Below, one piece after another: positions 6,223-13,516 of a stretch of DNA of 14,817 bases; within the stretch, counting starts at the first letter, position 1; every line of letters begins with the position of its first letter. The DNA is from Coprobacillus sp. CAG:826. GTDB lineage: Bacteria; Bacillota_I; Bacilli_A; RFN20; CAG-826. The stretch covers positions 1-14,817 of the forward strand of contig FR897042.1 of assembly GCA_000437235.1 (NCBI GenBank), read 5' to 3'. Both the position numbers and the translations under genes were made by a program. The notes beneath the pieces are model-generated. The model saw only the letters and a program-made list of their open reading frames with translations. It was not told the origin of the DNA and did no database searches.

Positions 6223-6789
6223 TTGCCAGCCCATAAAGAATTTACAAAACAAGATATTATTGAAGCCGCTTTAACGATTGTAAAAAAAGAAGGCTTTGAA
6301 GGATTAAATGCGAGAAGATTAGCGAAAGAATTACATGCTTCTACACAACCGATCTATATTGAATTTAAAAATATGGATGAAGTAAAAAGAGAAGTGCGGA
6401 ATGAAATCGAAAGAATCTACCAATCATTTGCCAAAAAAGAAATGGAAAAGAACATTTATCCGACCTTTAAAAGCTTTGGCATGGGCTATATTCTTTTTGC
6501 TAAAAAAGAACCGGAACTCTTTAAAATTTTGTTTTTAAGAAAAAGAGAAGATATGAATGATAATCCCGATGACTTAGAACCTATTTATCAATTATTGATG
6601 AAGAGCCAAGGATTAACTTATGAACAAGCGCAAAAACTTCATTTAACTTCATGGATTTTTGTTCATGGCTTAGCGACGCAGATGGTAACGCAATATATCG
6701 ATTGGAAAGAAGAAGATTTATCTTCGTTATTAACCTTAAGCTTTCAAGGCTTTTTAAAAGAGATTAAAGGAGAGGGGAAACATGATTGA
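6223..6789 (+). CDS. TetR/AcrR-family transcriptional regulator
   Basis: A DNA-binding repressor of 188 residues. The N-terminal part (about 8-55) is a typical TetR three-helix domain with the helix-turn-helix at about 28-48 (LNARRLAKELHASTQPIYIEF). The remainder is the helical ligand-binding and dimer domain, whose ligand cannot be inferred. The start is TTG at 6223, 7 bases after AGGAG at 6211-6215, and no better ATG exists in frame. It ends in TGA at 6787-6789 and overlaps the ABC ATPase start (6782) by 8 bases, so the genes are translationally coupled. It most likely represses its own operon until an exporter substrate binds, as TetR regulators next to ABC exporters usually do. The palindromes at 6142-6205 are the obvious binding candidates. 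Confidence 0.93.
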   Translation: MPAHKEFTKQDIIEAALTIVKKEGFEGLNARRLAKELHASTQPIYIEFKNMDEVKREVRNEIERIYQSFAKKEMEKNIYPTFKSFGMGYILFAKKEPELFKILFLRKREDMNDNPDDLEPIYQLLMKSQGLTYEQAQKLHLTSWIFVHGLATQMVTQYIDWKEEDLSSLLTLSFQGFLKEIKGEGKHD

Positions 6790-7507
6790 AATTAAAGATA
6801 TAACTAAAAAATACCACTCTTTAGTAGCGGTTAACCATGTAAATTTAACGATTCAAGACGGTGAACTTTTTGGCTTATTAGGGGTAAATGGAGCTGGAAA
6901 GACCACATTAATTTCTATGTTATCTACTTTAGTGCAACCCACAAGTGGTACCGCTTCTTTGATGGGGCATGACTTAATTAAAGAAAAAGAAGAAATAAAA
7001 AAAATCATGAGTGTTTCACCCCAAGAAACCGCGATTGCGCCTTTATTAACGGTAAAAGAAAATTTATCTTTCTTTAGTGAAATTTACGAAATGAATGATC
7101 TAGTTTATTTAGAAAAAATTATCCATTTATTTCATCTAGAAGAAGTATTAAATAAAAAAGCAAAAACTTTATCGGGTGGATATAAAAGACGGTTATCCAT
7201 TGCCATTAGTTTATTATCTAAGCCCAAAGTACTATTTTTAGATGAACCGACTTTAGGGCTAGATGTATTTGCTAGAAGAGAATTATGGAAAATCATTTTA
7301 TCGTTAAAAGGTAAAATTACCATTGTTTTAACTTCTCACTATTTAGAAGAAATTGAAGCTCTTTGTGACCGTATTGCCGTCATACATAAAGGAAATATTA
7401 TCTTTGAAGGGAAAATTGAGGTAATGAAAGAAAAGACCCAAAAAGAAAATATTGAAGATGCCTTTATTGCCTTAATTGAAGGAGATGATCCCCATGAAAC
7501 GTTATAA
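6782..7507 (+). CDS. ABC transporter ATP-binding protein (ABC-2 exporter type)
   Basis: The ATPase subunit of a two-gene exporter, 241 residues. Motifs are complete: Walker A G34-VNGAGKT41, Q-loop Q81 (SVSPQET), signature LSGGYK at 130-135, Walker B LFLDEP with D154 and E155, and the switch H186 (TSHYLEE). The sequence resembles the drug- and antibiotic-export ATPases (DrrA/CcmA-like) that pair with ABC-2 permeases. The start ATG follows GGAGAGG and overlaps the end of the tetR gene by 8 bases. The end overlaps the permease start by 14 bases. The three genes therefore form one operon. The exported compound is not identifiable; export of a toxic or antimicrobial compound, or of a lipid-like molecule, fits TetR control. 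Confidence 0.95.
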   Translation: MIEIKDITKKYHSLVAVNHVNLTIQDGELFGLLGVNGAGKTTLISMLSTLVQPTSGTASLMGHDLIKEKEEIKKIMSVSPQETAIAPLLTVKENLSFFSEIYEMNDLVYLEKIIHLFHLEEVLNKKAKTLSGGYKRRLSIAISLLSKPKVLFLDEPTLGLDVFARRELWKIILSLKGKITIVLTSHYLEEIEALCDRIAVIHKGNIIFEGKIEVMKEKTQKENIEDAFIALIEGDDPHETL

Positions 7508-8297
7508 AGCTTTTTTAAAAAGAAACTTTCTAGAAATGGTAAGAGATCCAATTATTTATATCTTCTGTTTAGTTTTTCCTTTATTGATGCTTTCTTTATT
7601 CCAAGTGATTGAGCATTATACTGGAACCAAAGTAGCGACCTTTATGCCGAAAAATCTAGTACCAGGAGTGATTGTGTTTTCCTATTCTTTTGTCATGCTA
7701 TTAATCGCTCTTTTAGTATCAAAAGACCGCAAATCTGCACTATTAAAAAGATTATATACCTCACCGATGAAAACCTATGAATATATTTTAGGTTACTTAA
7801 CGCCAAGCTATATCGTTGCGGTTCTTCAGTCCATTGTTATTTTATTATTTAGTTTTATCTTGTCTTTGATTTTAAAAGATGGCTATTTTTCTTTTGGGGA
7901 AGCGTTACTTTTATTTCTTGTAATGCAACCCATATTAATCATCAATCTATCGTTAGGTTTATTATTAGGCGCTTTATTAAATGATAAAGCTGCGCCAGGA
8001 TTAACGTCCATCGTTATCAGTGCTTCAGGAATTTTAGGGGGAGCATGGATGCCATTAGATACGATGGAAAATTTTGAAAAAGCATGCTTATTCTTACCAT
8101 TTTATCCGTCTACATATTTAGGTAGAATTGTAGTAAAAGGTGAGCATTCTATAGTAGGCACAAACGGAATGCCGATGTATTATAAGTGGGATAACAACAT
8201 GAAAATCGGCCTGATTTCCATAATTATCTATACAGTACTTAGTGTTTTTGGTGCTTATTTTGCTTTTAAACATCAAATGAATTCAGACCAAAACTAG
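7494..8297 (+). CDS. ABC-2 type transporter permease
   Basis: The membrane subunit of the exporter, 267 residues. About six membrane helices are visible, near 20-38, 55-75, 105-127, 137-162, 168-185 and 237-257. The conserved ABC-2 features are present: a cytoplasmic N-terminal segment with FLEMVRDP, the loop SKDRKSALLKRLYTSPM, and the GGAWMPLD motif before the last external segment. The start chosen is ATG at 7494, 9 bases after the ribosome site AAGGAG (7479-7484). Upstream TTG 7476 and ATG 7485 overlap or precede that site. The gene ends in TAG. No strong terminator follows: a short hairpin GAAG-TCG-CTTC (8302-8312) with a T-rich tail is the only candidate. Confidence 0.93.
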   Translation: MKRYKAFLKRNFLEMVRDPIIYIFCLVFPLLMLSLFQVIEHYTGTKVATFMPKNLVPGVIVFSYSFVMLLIALLVSKDRKSALLKRLYTSPMKTYEYILGYLTPSYIVAVLQSIVILLFSFILSLILKDGYFSFGEALLLFLVMQPILIINLSLGLLLGALLNDKAAPGLTSIVISASGILGGAWMPLDTMENFEKACLFLPFYPSTYLGRIVVKGEHSIVGTNGMPMYYKWDNNMKIGLISIIIYTVLSVFGAYFAFKHQMNSDQN

Positions 8298-8347
8298 TAC
8301 AGAAGTCGCTTCATTTATTTTCTACTTTCTTTTTTCTTCACGAATCG

Positions 8348-8376
8348 TTATAAAAAGGACGCAAATATGCTATAGT
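8348..8376 (+). promoter_or_regulatory. Extended -10 promoter of the 8413-12659 operon
   Basis: TGCTATAGT at 8368-8376 is an extended -10 box (TATAGT 8371-8376). A poor -35 (TTATAA, 8348-8353) lies 17 bases upstream. Extended -10 promoters tolerate weak -35 boxes, and the same TGC-plus-hexamer form recurs at 13480 and 14275 in this window. Confidence 0.55.
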
Positions 8377-8412
8377 AATAAAGCAAAAGAATTATTAATT
8401 CTTTTAAGGGAT

Positions 8413-8868
8413 GTGAAGAAAGTGAAGGCAGAACAAGTAGAAGAACTCGCAAAAGAAGCAAAATCTGGATATGAATCACTTTATGAGATAATGAAGGAAA
8501 TTTATACCTTAATCCCAGGAAGTGTACAAAAAAAGAACTATCCAGAGGGCGTTAGTTATTTTTTAGCTGACTTTGATTTAACTTATCAATTCGCCATTTT
8601 AAGTATTGCTTGTTCTGATCATGTTATCGGTTATAATGAAATCACTTTTTTACGCCTTTTAGAAAGTAACCATATTTCCTTAGAAAAATTCATACCGATT
8701 GTATTTAAAGAAGAAAAAGGAATGGAAAATTTTAAATATGAAAATTTAAGAAACCTTTCTAAAGAAGAATTGCATCATTTCTTGACACAAAAAGAAGAAC
8801 AAGAGTTTGGACCCCATCGTAAAAAATTTATTGAAACGATTGCCGAAATCCAAATTTTAAATAAGTAG
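8413..8868 (+). CDS. TerB-like helical protein, upstream half of a TAG-split gene
   Basis: A helical, cytoplasmic segment of 151 residues. The stretch FAILSIACSDHVIGYNEITFLRLL (about 60-83) resembles the TerB-like signature, where a short acidic turn follows a hydrophobic helix. No enzyme motif is visible. The start is probably GTG at 8413; GTG 8422 is an alternative, and the ribosome site (AAGGG, 8406-8410) is poorly placed for both. The frame ends at TAG 8866-8868 but stays open without another stop through the protease to 9723. The residues after the TAG (YYQLFYDCTSQILKNFL, then CIDHVVSSREIDKATDIIF) repeat the pattern seen here. A second TerB-like unit therefore spans the TAG, so this is most likely the N-terminal part of one 436-codon protein. 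Whether the TAG is a mutation, readthrough or an error cannot be told. Confidence 0.7.
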   Translation: MKKVKAEQVEELAKEAKSGYESLYEIMKEIYTLIPGSVQKKNYPEGVSYFLADFDLTYQFAILSIACSDHVIGYNEITFLRLLESNHISLEKFIPIVFKEEKGMENFKYENLRNLSKEELHHFLTQKEEQEFGPHRKKFIETIAEIQILNK

Positions 8869-8919
8869 CATTATTACCAACTTTTTTATGATTGCACAAG
8901 TCAAATTTTAAAGAACTTT

Positions 8920-9723
8920 TTGTGCATTGATCATGTGGTTTCTTCTCGTGAAATTGATAAGGCTACAGATATCATCTTTGAGACCTTTATGGCGCCTTTA
9001 AAAATGGCTTTAGTGGCGGATATTAGAAAAGATCCTAAAGACTTGAAGTGGACTTGTATGAAAGGTAGGCATTTCCGCTCCTTAAAAGAAATCTATCGTC
9101 ATCGCGGACCTTTAAGAGTGCGTTCTACTGCGCATCTAGTAAATGCGATAACGGACCCTACTTTATTAGAACAAGCTACGATTTATATTGAAACCGATAA
9201 TTCAACGGGTTCAGGTTTTATTTTAACCGCCGATGGAAGATGCGCGACTTGCGCACATGTGGTAAAAAACGCTCAAAATATTTACGCTCGCGTTACGTTA
9301 GAAGATGGAGAAAAAGAGATTCATAAATGTGAATTACTATTTATAGATGAAGTGAATGACTTTGCCATTATTCGTTTAGAAACCGGAAATCATTATTTCT
9401 TTGAAATGCAATCCGATTATCGTACTTTACATTTGGGTAGAAGTATTACCATCTTTGGATATCCTTTTGGTATCGGTTTAGCGGATGATGTAATTGATTT
9501 ATCCCCGACTATTACTAAAGGTTATATTTCTTCTAGACAAGTGAAATCAGGTTGTGAATTTTATTTCTTAGACGCTCAGGCGCGTCCGGGTAATTCAGGT
9601 GGCCCAGTTTTGGATGCTGTCTCAGGAAAAGTGGTAGGATATTTATGTGGGGCTTTTGGTGATCAAGAAAACAAAATTGTTTTCATGCGAAGTTTAAAAC
9701 CCTTTGTACATAAATTCAAATAA
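8920..9723 (+). CDS. Trypsin-like (S1C/HtrA-type) serine protease, downstream half of a TAG-split gene
   Basis: A chymotrypsin-fold serine endopeptidase. Counting from a TTG at 8920 (267 residues), the triad is H113 (ATCAHVV), D147 (VNDFAII) and S226 (RPGNSGGP). The protease core spans about 85-267 and looks intact. There is no signal peptide, membrane anchor or PDZ domain, so it should act in the cytoplasm, unlike classical HtrA. The N-terminal 30 residues belong to a TerB-like helical unit whose first helix lies before 8920. The reading frame is open from 8869, just after the TAG of the preceding segment. No ATG with a ribosome site exists near 8920, and TTG 8920 and GTG 8935 are poor starts. 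Translation therefore probably depends on the upstream start (readthrough or pre-mutation state). The cupin gene follows after 18 bases. Confidence 0.8.
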   Translation: MCIDHVVSSREIDKATDIIFETFMAPLKMALVADIRKDPKDLKWTCMKGRHFRSLKEIYRHRGPLRVRSTAHLVNAITDPTLLEQATIYIETDNSTGSGFILTADGRCATCAHVVKNAQNIYARVTLEDGEKEIHKCELLFIDEVNDFAIIRLETGNHYFFEMQSDYRTLHLGRSITIFGYPFGIGLADDVIDLSPTITKGYISSRQVKSGCEFYFLDAQARPGNSGGPVLDAVSGKVVGYLCGAFGDQENKIVFMRSLKPFVHKFK

Positions 9724-9741
9724 AGAAAGGAAGAAAAGATT

Positions 9742-10065
9742 ATGTATAAGAACATTGATAAACATACATTTTTAGCATTAAAAGATTTAGTGCAATACGA
9801 AAAAGGACAAGTCATTTCTCGCACTTTAGTGCAAAATGAACTTGTTAGCATGACGATTTTCTCTTTTGATCAAGGAGAAGAAATCTCGACCCATGCCGCT
9901 TCAGGAGATGCTATGGTTACCGTCTTAGAAGGAAAAGGACGGTTCACCATTGGTGGAAAAGTTTATTATCTTGAACCAGGTGACACTATTATTATGCCGA
10001 AAGATGTTCCTCATGCGGTATATGGAGAAACCCAATTTAAAATGCAATTAATCGTTTCTTATTAA
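9742..10065 (+). CDS. Small cupin-domain protein
   Basis: A single-domain cupin of 107 residues (cupin_2 type beta-barrel). The first motif region is GEEISTHAASGDAMVTVLEGKG (45-66) and the second PGDTIIMPKDVPHAV (79-93). Of the usual metal ligands, H51 and H91 are present, but the second histidine of the HxH pair is A53 and the glutamate is not at its usual place. Metal binding may therefore be altered or lost. Related small cupins are sugar-binding proteins, dioxygenases or proteins of unknown role, so no reaction is assigned. AAAGGAAG lies about 10 bases upstream of the ATG. The gene is 18 bases after the protease gene and 13 before the thioesterase gene, so it is co-transcribed with both. 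Confidence 0.88.
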   Translation: MYKNIDKHTFLALKDLVQYEKGQVISRTLVQNELVSMTIFSFDQGEEISTHAASGDAMVTVLEGKGRFTIGGKVYYLEPGDTIIMPKDVPHAVYGETQFKMQLIVSY

Positions 10066-10078
10066 TTGAGGTTTTACA

Positions 10079-10801
10079 ATGTTATTAAAAGAGCAGTACA
10101 CATTTGAAGTTCGTTCTTCTTCCTTTACGAAAGAAAATAAACTTCAATCGGAAAATATTTTATATTGGTTTCAAGAAGCAGCAAGTCAACATTCGGAGAA
10201 ATTTCATATTGGCTTTCATGATTTAATAAAAGACAATATCATTTGGATGGTCGCAAGAAATAAATATGAAATTCTTTCGGATTTTCCTAAAAATAAAAAA
10301 GTCATCATTGAAACGTGGCCACATCCTTATTCTCGCTTTGAAATTGAAAGAGATTATCTTTTAAAAGATGAAGAAGGAAAGGTCTATATCAAAGGAACTT
10401 CTTTATGGTGTCTTTATTCCAAAGAAAAACAAAGATTAATGCCCACAAAATGTGCGGAAATTGAAGGTGCTGAATATTGTTTAGAAAAGAATTTTGATGA
10501 ACCTTTTTTACGAATCGCTATCACTGAAAGTGATGCCTTTGAAACATGCTTTCAACACACGATTAACGTGGAAGATGTCGACCGTAACGGCCATATGAAT
10601 AACTGCCGTTATAGCCATTTAGTGGATCTAGCATTATTAGAAGATGAAAAAGAAATTCAAAGATTTGAAATCAATTATGTTATGCAATGCTATGAGCATG
10701 AAGAATTAGTCATTAAAAAATATAGGAAGGAAAAGGAAATTTTTGTTTTAGGCGAGAAAAAAGAAGGTATCGTCTTTATCACAAGAATTTTATTGAGATA
10801 G
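10079..10801 (+). CDS. Acyl-ACP thioesterase (FatA/FatB family)
   Basis: A double-hotdog thioesterase of 240 residues that would hydrolyse acyl-ACP to release free fatty acid in the cytoplasm. The first hotdog is about 1-125, with the hallmark helix ENILYWFQEAASQHSE at 25-40 and the strand WMVARNKYEI. The second is about 155-240. The catalytic region VDRNGHMNN gives D168, N170 and H172, matching the Asp, Asn and His of plant FatB enzymes. The length is normal for bacterial members. TTGAGG at 10066-10071 serves as ribosome site. It is 13 bases after the cupin gene and 4 bases before the ABC-F gene. Chain-length preference cannot be inferred. Confidence 0.93.
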   Translation: MLLKEQYTFEVRSSSFTKENKLQSENILYWFQEAASQHSEKFHIGFHDLIKDNIIWMVARNKYEILSDFPKNKKVIIETWPHPYSRFEIERDYLLKDEEGKVYIKGTSLWCLYSKEKQRLMPTKCAEIEGAEYCLEKNFDEPFLRIAITESDAFETCFQHTINVEDVDRNGHMNNCRYSHLVDLALLEDEKEIQRFEINYVMQCYEHEELVIKKYRKEKEIFVLGEKKEGIVFITRILLR

Positions 10802-10805
10802 AAAA

Positions 10806-12659
10806 ATGGTTATTTTATCCGTTAGTAATGTGAAAAAGAGTTTCGGCGTTGAAGAATTATTCTCTAACGTCACTTTTAGCGTGAACGATACGGATCGCAT
10901 GGCCATTGTAGGAAGTAACGGAACTGGAAAGTCCACCCTTTTAAAAATTATTATTGGACAAGAAGAAATTACTCCCGATAGAGCGGATGGCTCTAAAGGT
11001 GGTGTGTTCTTCGCTAAAGGAGCCCGATACGTATATTTATCACAAGATGTTATTGAATCTTTAGATCATACTTTATTAGAAGAAGCTTTATTAGTCTTTA
11101 AAGATTTAATCAAAAAAGAAGCCGATTTAGCGGATTTAGCGAATCTTTATGCGGAAAATCCTTTGGATGAAAAAATAGAAAACCAGTATGCGAAAATGCA
11201 AAGTGAATTTGAACATGCCGGTGGTTATGATTATCAATATAAAGTCCGCATGATGCTATCAAAATTTGGTTTCTCTGATGAAGTAATGAATCGACCTATT
11301 CGTAGTTTTTCTGGTGGAGAGAGAACGAAAATGGCGTTTGTAAAATTACTCTTATTAGAACCAGAACTTTTAATTTTAGATGAACCGACCAATCACTTAG
11401 ATGTTTCTACGATTGATTGGCTAGAAACCTATTTAAAAACGTATCATGGGGCGATTTTATTTGTTTCCCATGACCGTTACTTTATTAATGCCATTGCCAA
11501 TAAAGTATTAGAACTCGATCATCATCAAGTAACGTTATATAAAGGTAATTTTGATGCCTATGTAGAACAAAAGAAAGAACGCTACGAAGTGATGATGCGT
11601 GAGTACACATTACAACAAAAAGAAATTGAAAAAATTCAACGTTTTATTACTTTTTATAAACCAAAACCTCGTTTTGTATCACGGGCTAAAGACCGTGAAA
11701 AGAAATTAGAGCATATGAAGAGAATTGAAAAACCACAAGGGGAAGAAAGAGGCATTCGTTTCCAATTTGAAGGACAAGTGCGAAGCGATAAAAAGATTCT
11801 TTATTTTGAAGATTGTGCGATTGGCTATGACTCTGTTTTAATTGAGCCATTTACTTTCTTTTTATATGGCAATGATAAATTAGCCATTATGGGTGATAAT
11901 GGAACGGGAAAAACTACCTTATTAAAAACCATATTAGAAGGTAGACCTCCATTAAAAGGTTATATCCGTCGTTTGATGCCACTTTCCATAGGTTATATTC
12001 AACAAAACGATTTTGATTTTGGTAGTTCTAAAACCTTACTTGAATATTTCTTAGATGAATTCCCTGATATGGGAGAAAAGAAAATTCGAAATCACTTAGG
12101 AAAATTTGCTTTTACCAACGATGAAGTGTTTAAGCCTACAGAAGTGCTTTCTGGTGGTGAAAAAATGCGAGTTGTATTAGCAAAAATCGTTTTAAAACAC
12201 TATGACGTTTTATTATTAGATGAACCTACGAACCACTTAGACATTTTAACAAGAGAAGCTTTAGTGAATGCCATGCAAGGTTATGAAGGCTGTATTATCT
12301 TTGTCTCACACGATCGGTATTTTATCGATAGTATAGCGAATAAAATTCTTTATATCTCCAATAAAAAGCCTTATTATCATGAAGGAAATTATGAAACTTT
12401 TAAAGAAGAAGAGGCTTCTTTATTAGAAGGAAATAAAGAAGAAAAAGTAAAAAAAGAAAAGAAAGCTACGACAAAAAAAGAAAAAGTGTATACCGAAGAT
12501 GATTTAGCGAGAATTGAAAAACAAATTCAAGAAATCAAACAAGAAGAGTGGAAAGAAGAAAACTATATGGATCCGAAAAAGATGAAGGAATTAGGGGACC
12601 AGTTAGAAGCGTTAAATCAAGAATACGAACGAATTTTTAAAATTCTTTATGAAGAATAG
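10806..12659 (+). CDS. ABC-F family ATPase (ribosome-associated type)
   Basis: A soluble protein of 617 residues with two ABC ATPase domains and no membrane part. ABC-F proteins bind the ribosomal E site and tune elongation or protect against antibiotics. Domain 1: Walker A G36-SNGTGKS43, signature SFSGGE 167-172, Walker B LDEPTNHLD 191-199. Domain 2: G363-DNGTGKT370, LSGGE 448-452, LDEPTNHLD 471-479. The linker (about 245-320) carries the basic helix pair FYKPKPRFVSRAKDREKK typical of the P-site-tRNA-interacting region. A lysine/glutamate-rich C-terminal extension with a probable coiled coil (about 535-615) resembles the YdiF/Uup type. The start is 4 bases after the thioesterase stop with only a weak GAGAT ribosome site, so it probably depends on coupling. 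It is the last gene of its operon, before the terminator at 12667. Confidence 0.95.
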   Translation: MVILSVSNVKKSFGVEELFSNVTFSVNDTDRMAIVGSNGTGKSTLLKIIIGQEEITPDRADGSKGGVFFAKGARYVYLSQDVIESLDHTLLEEALLVFKDLIKKEADLADLANLYAENPLDEKIENQYAKMQSEFEHAGGYDYQYKVRMMLSKFGFSDEVMNRPIRSFSGGERTKMAFVKLLLLEPELLILDEPTNHLDVSTIDWLETYLKTYHGAILFVSHDRYFINAIANKVLELDHHQVTLYKGNFDAYVEQKKERYEVMMREYTLQQKEIEKIQRFITFYKPKPRFVSRAKDREKKLEHMKRIEKPQGEERGIRFQFEGQVRSDKKILYFEDCAIGYDSVLIEPFTFFLYGNDKLAIMGDNGTGKTTLLKTILEGRPPLKGYIRRLMPLSIGYIQQNDFDFGSSKTLLEYFLDEFPDMGEKKIRNHLGKFAFTNDEVFKPTEVLSGGEKMRVVLAKIVLKHYDVLLLDEPTNHLDILTREALVNAMQGYEGCIIFVSHDRYFIDSIANKILYISNKKPYYHEGNYETFKEEEASLLEGNKEEKVKKEKKATTKKEKVYTEDDLARIEKQIQEIKQEEWKEENYMDPKKMKELGDQLEALNQEYERIFKILYEE

Positions 12660-12666
12660 ATTTTTT

Positions 12667-12694
12667 AAAAGCACGTCAAATGATACGCTTTTTT
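12667..12694 (+). terminator. Rho-independent terminator after the ABC-F gene
   Basis: AAAAG (12667-12671) pairs with CTTTT (12688-12692) and CGT (12674-12676) with ACG (12685-12687), leaving a 2-base bulge and an 8-base loop, followed by further T. It lies 7 bases past the stop of the ABC-F gene. Confidence 0.65.
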
Positions 12695-12699
12695 AAGTG

Positions 12700-12728
12700 T
12701 GGTCATTTGTTCTGCTTGTCGTTATAAT
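12700..12728 (+). promoter_or_regulatory. Promoter of the transglutaminase-like gene
   Basis: A consensus TATAAT at 12723-12728 with TGGTCA (4 of 6 matches to TTGACA) at 12700-12705 and a 17-base gap. It lies just after the terminator and 24 bases before the ATG. Confidence 0.65.
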
Positions 12729-12752
12729 AAAAGTTAGAAGGAGAATAGTTTT

Positions 12753-13451
12753 ATGCAGTATCTACAAGAAACACCTTTACTAGATTATCATGCTATATCC
12801 ATTCAAGGATTAATTCAAACCCGCAAATGGGGTGAACTCGATACCTTTCATCGTATTCAAGCGGTTTATAACTTTGTAAAAGATGAAATTCTTTTTGGCT
12901 ATAATCAAAAAGATGCACTTTCTGCATCTATCATTTTAAAAGATGGATACGGACAATGTAATACGAAAAGCATCTTATTTATGGCTCTTTTAAGAGCGTT
13001 AGACATTCCTTGCCGTATTCATGGCTATACGATTGATAAAAAGATACAAAAGGGCGCAATGACGGGCTTAACCTACTTAAAAGCACCTCAAGAAATCCTT
13101 CATAGTGTCGTAGAAGTTCATTATGATCATCATTGGATTCAATTAGAAGGATTAATATTAGATAGTCAATATTTAGAAAATTTACAAAAGAAGTTTTGTG
13201 TAGAAGCTAACGCTCCTTTTATGGGATATGGTGTAGCTACCCAAGATTTTTCTCATCCGCAAGTTGAATTTATCGGTACCGATACATATATTCAAAAAGA
13301 CGGAATTGTACGTGATTTAGGCATTTATGAAAATCCTGATGAACTCTTTCAAAAGTATCAACAAGCTTTAGGAAAAATTAAAAAATGGATTTACGAACAT
13401 ATTTCTCGTAAGAGGATGAATAAAAATATTGAAAAAATTCGTAAATTATAA
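12753..13451 (+). CDS. Transglutaminase-like cysteine protease-fold protein
   Basis: A protein of 232 residues with a transglutaminase core, a papain-like fold that in bacteria often acts as a peptidase or amidase rather than a cross-linker. The catalytic set is recognisable: C69 in DGYGQCNTKS, H117 in LHSVVEVHYDHHW, and D137 in LEGLILDSQ. The helix after the cysteine (ILFMALLRALDIPCRIH) is the standard family helix leading to the next strand. There is no signal peptide or membrane anchor, so it should be cytoplasmic. The last about 30 residues are strongly basic. AGAAGGAG at 12736-12743 is a strong ribosome site 9 bases before the ATG. It has its own promoter and is followed by another promoter at 13460, so it appears to be transcribed alone. 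The substrate is unknown. Confidence 0.85.
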   Translation: MQYLQETPLLDYHAISIQGLIQTRKWGELDTFHRIQAVYNFVKDEILFGYNQKDALSASIILKDGYGQCNTKSILFMALLRALDIPCRIHGYTIDKKIQKGAMTGLTYLKAPQEILHSVVEVHYDHHWIQLEGLILDSQYLENLQKKFCVEANAPFMGYGVATQDFSHPQVEFIGTDTYIQKDGIVRDLGIYENPDELFQKYQQALGKIKKWIYEHISRKRMNKNIEKIRKL

Positions 13452-13459
13452 TGTTCATG

Positions 13460-13488
13460 TTGCATTTTGCGTCTTGATTTGCTAATAT
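13460..13488 (+). promoter_or_regulatory. Promoter of the membrane protein gene
   Basis: TTGCAT at 13460-13465, a 17-base gap and TAATAT at 13483-13488, with TG at 13480-13481 forming an extended -10. The ribosome site AGAAGGA follows at about 13498-13504. Confidence 0.65.
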
Positions 13489-13516
13489 TCAAGAAGAAAG
13501 AAGGATTTTTTTAAAT

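Noticed and set aside
6787..6789. Possible use of TGA as tryptophan, as in mycoplasmas
   Set aside because: All genes read complete with TGG for tryptophan, TGA ends the tetR gene at its overlap with the ABC gene, and the tRNA-Trp has a CCA anticodon that would not normally read UGA.
8866..8868. TAG as a generally reassigned sense codon
   Set aside because: TAG is the natural stop of several intact genes in the window (5070 minus strand, 8297, 10801, 12659), so general reassignment does not fit. The in-frame TAG is treated as a local event.
9663..9851. Minus-strand open frame across the protease-cupin junction
   Set aside because: It overlaps two well-supported genes and has no start signal.
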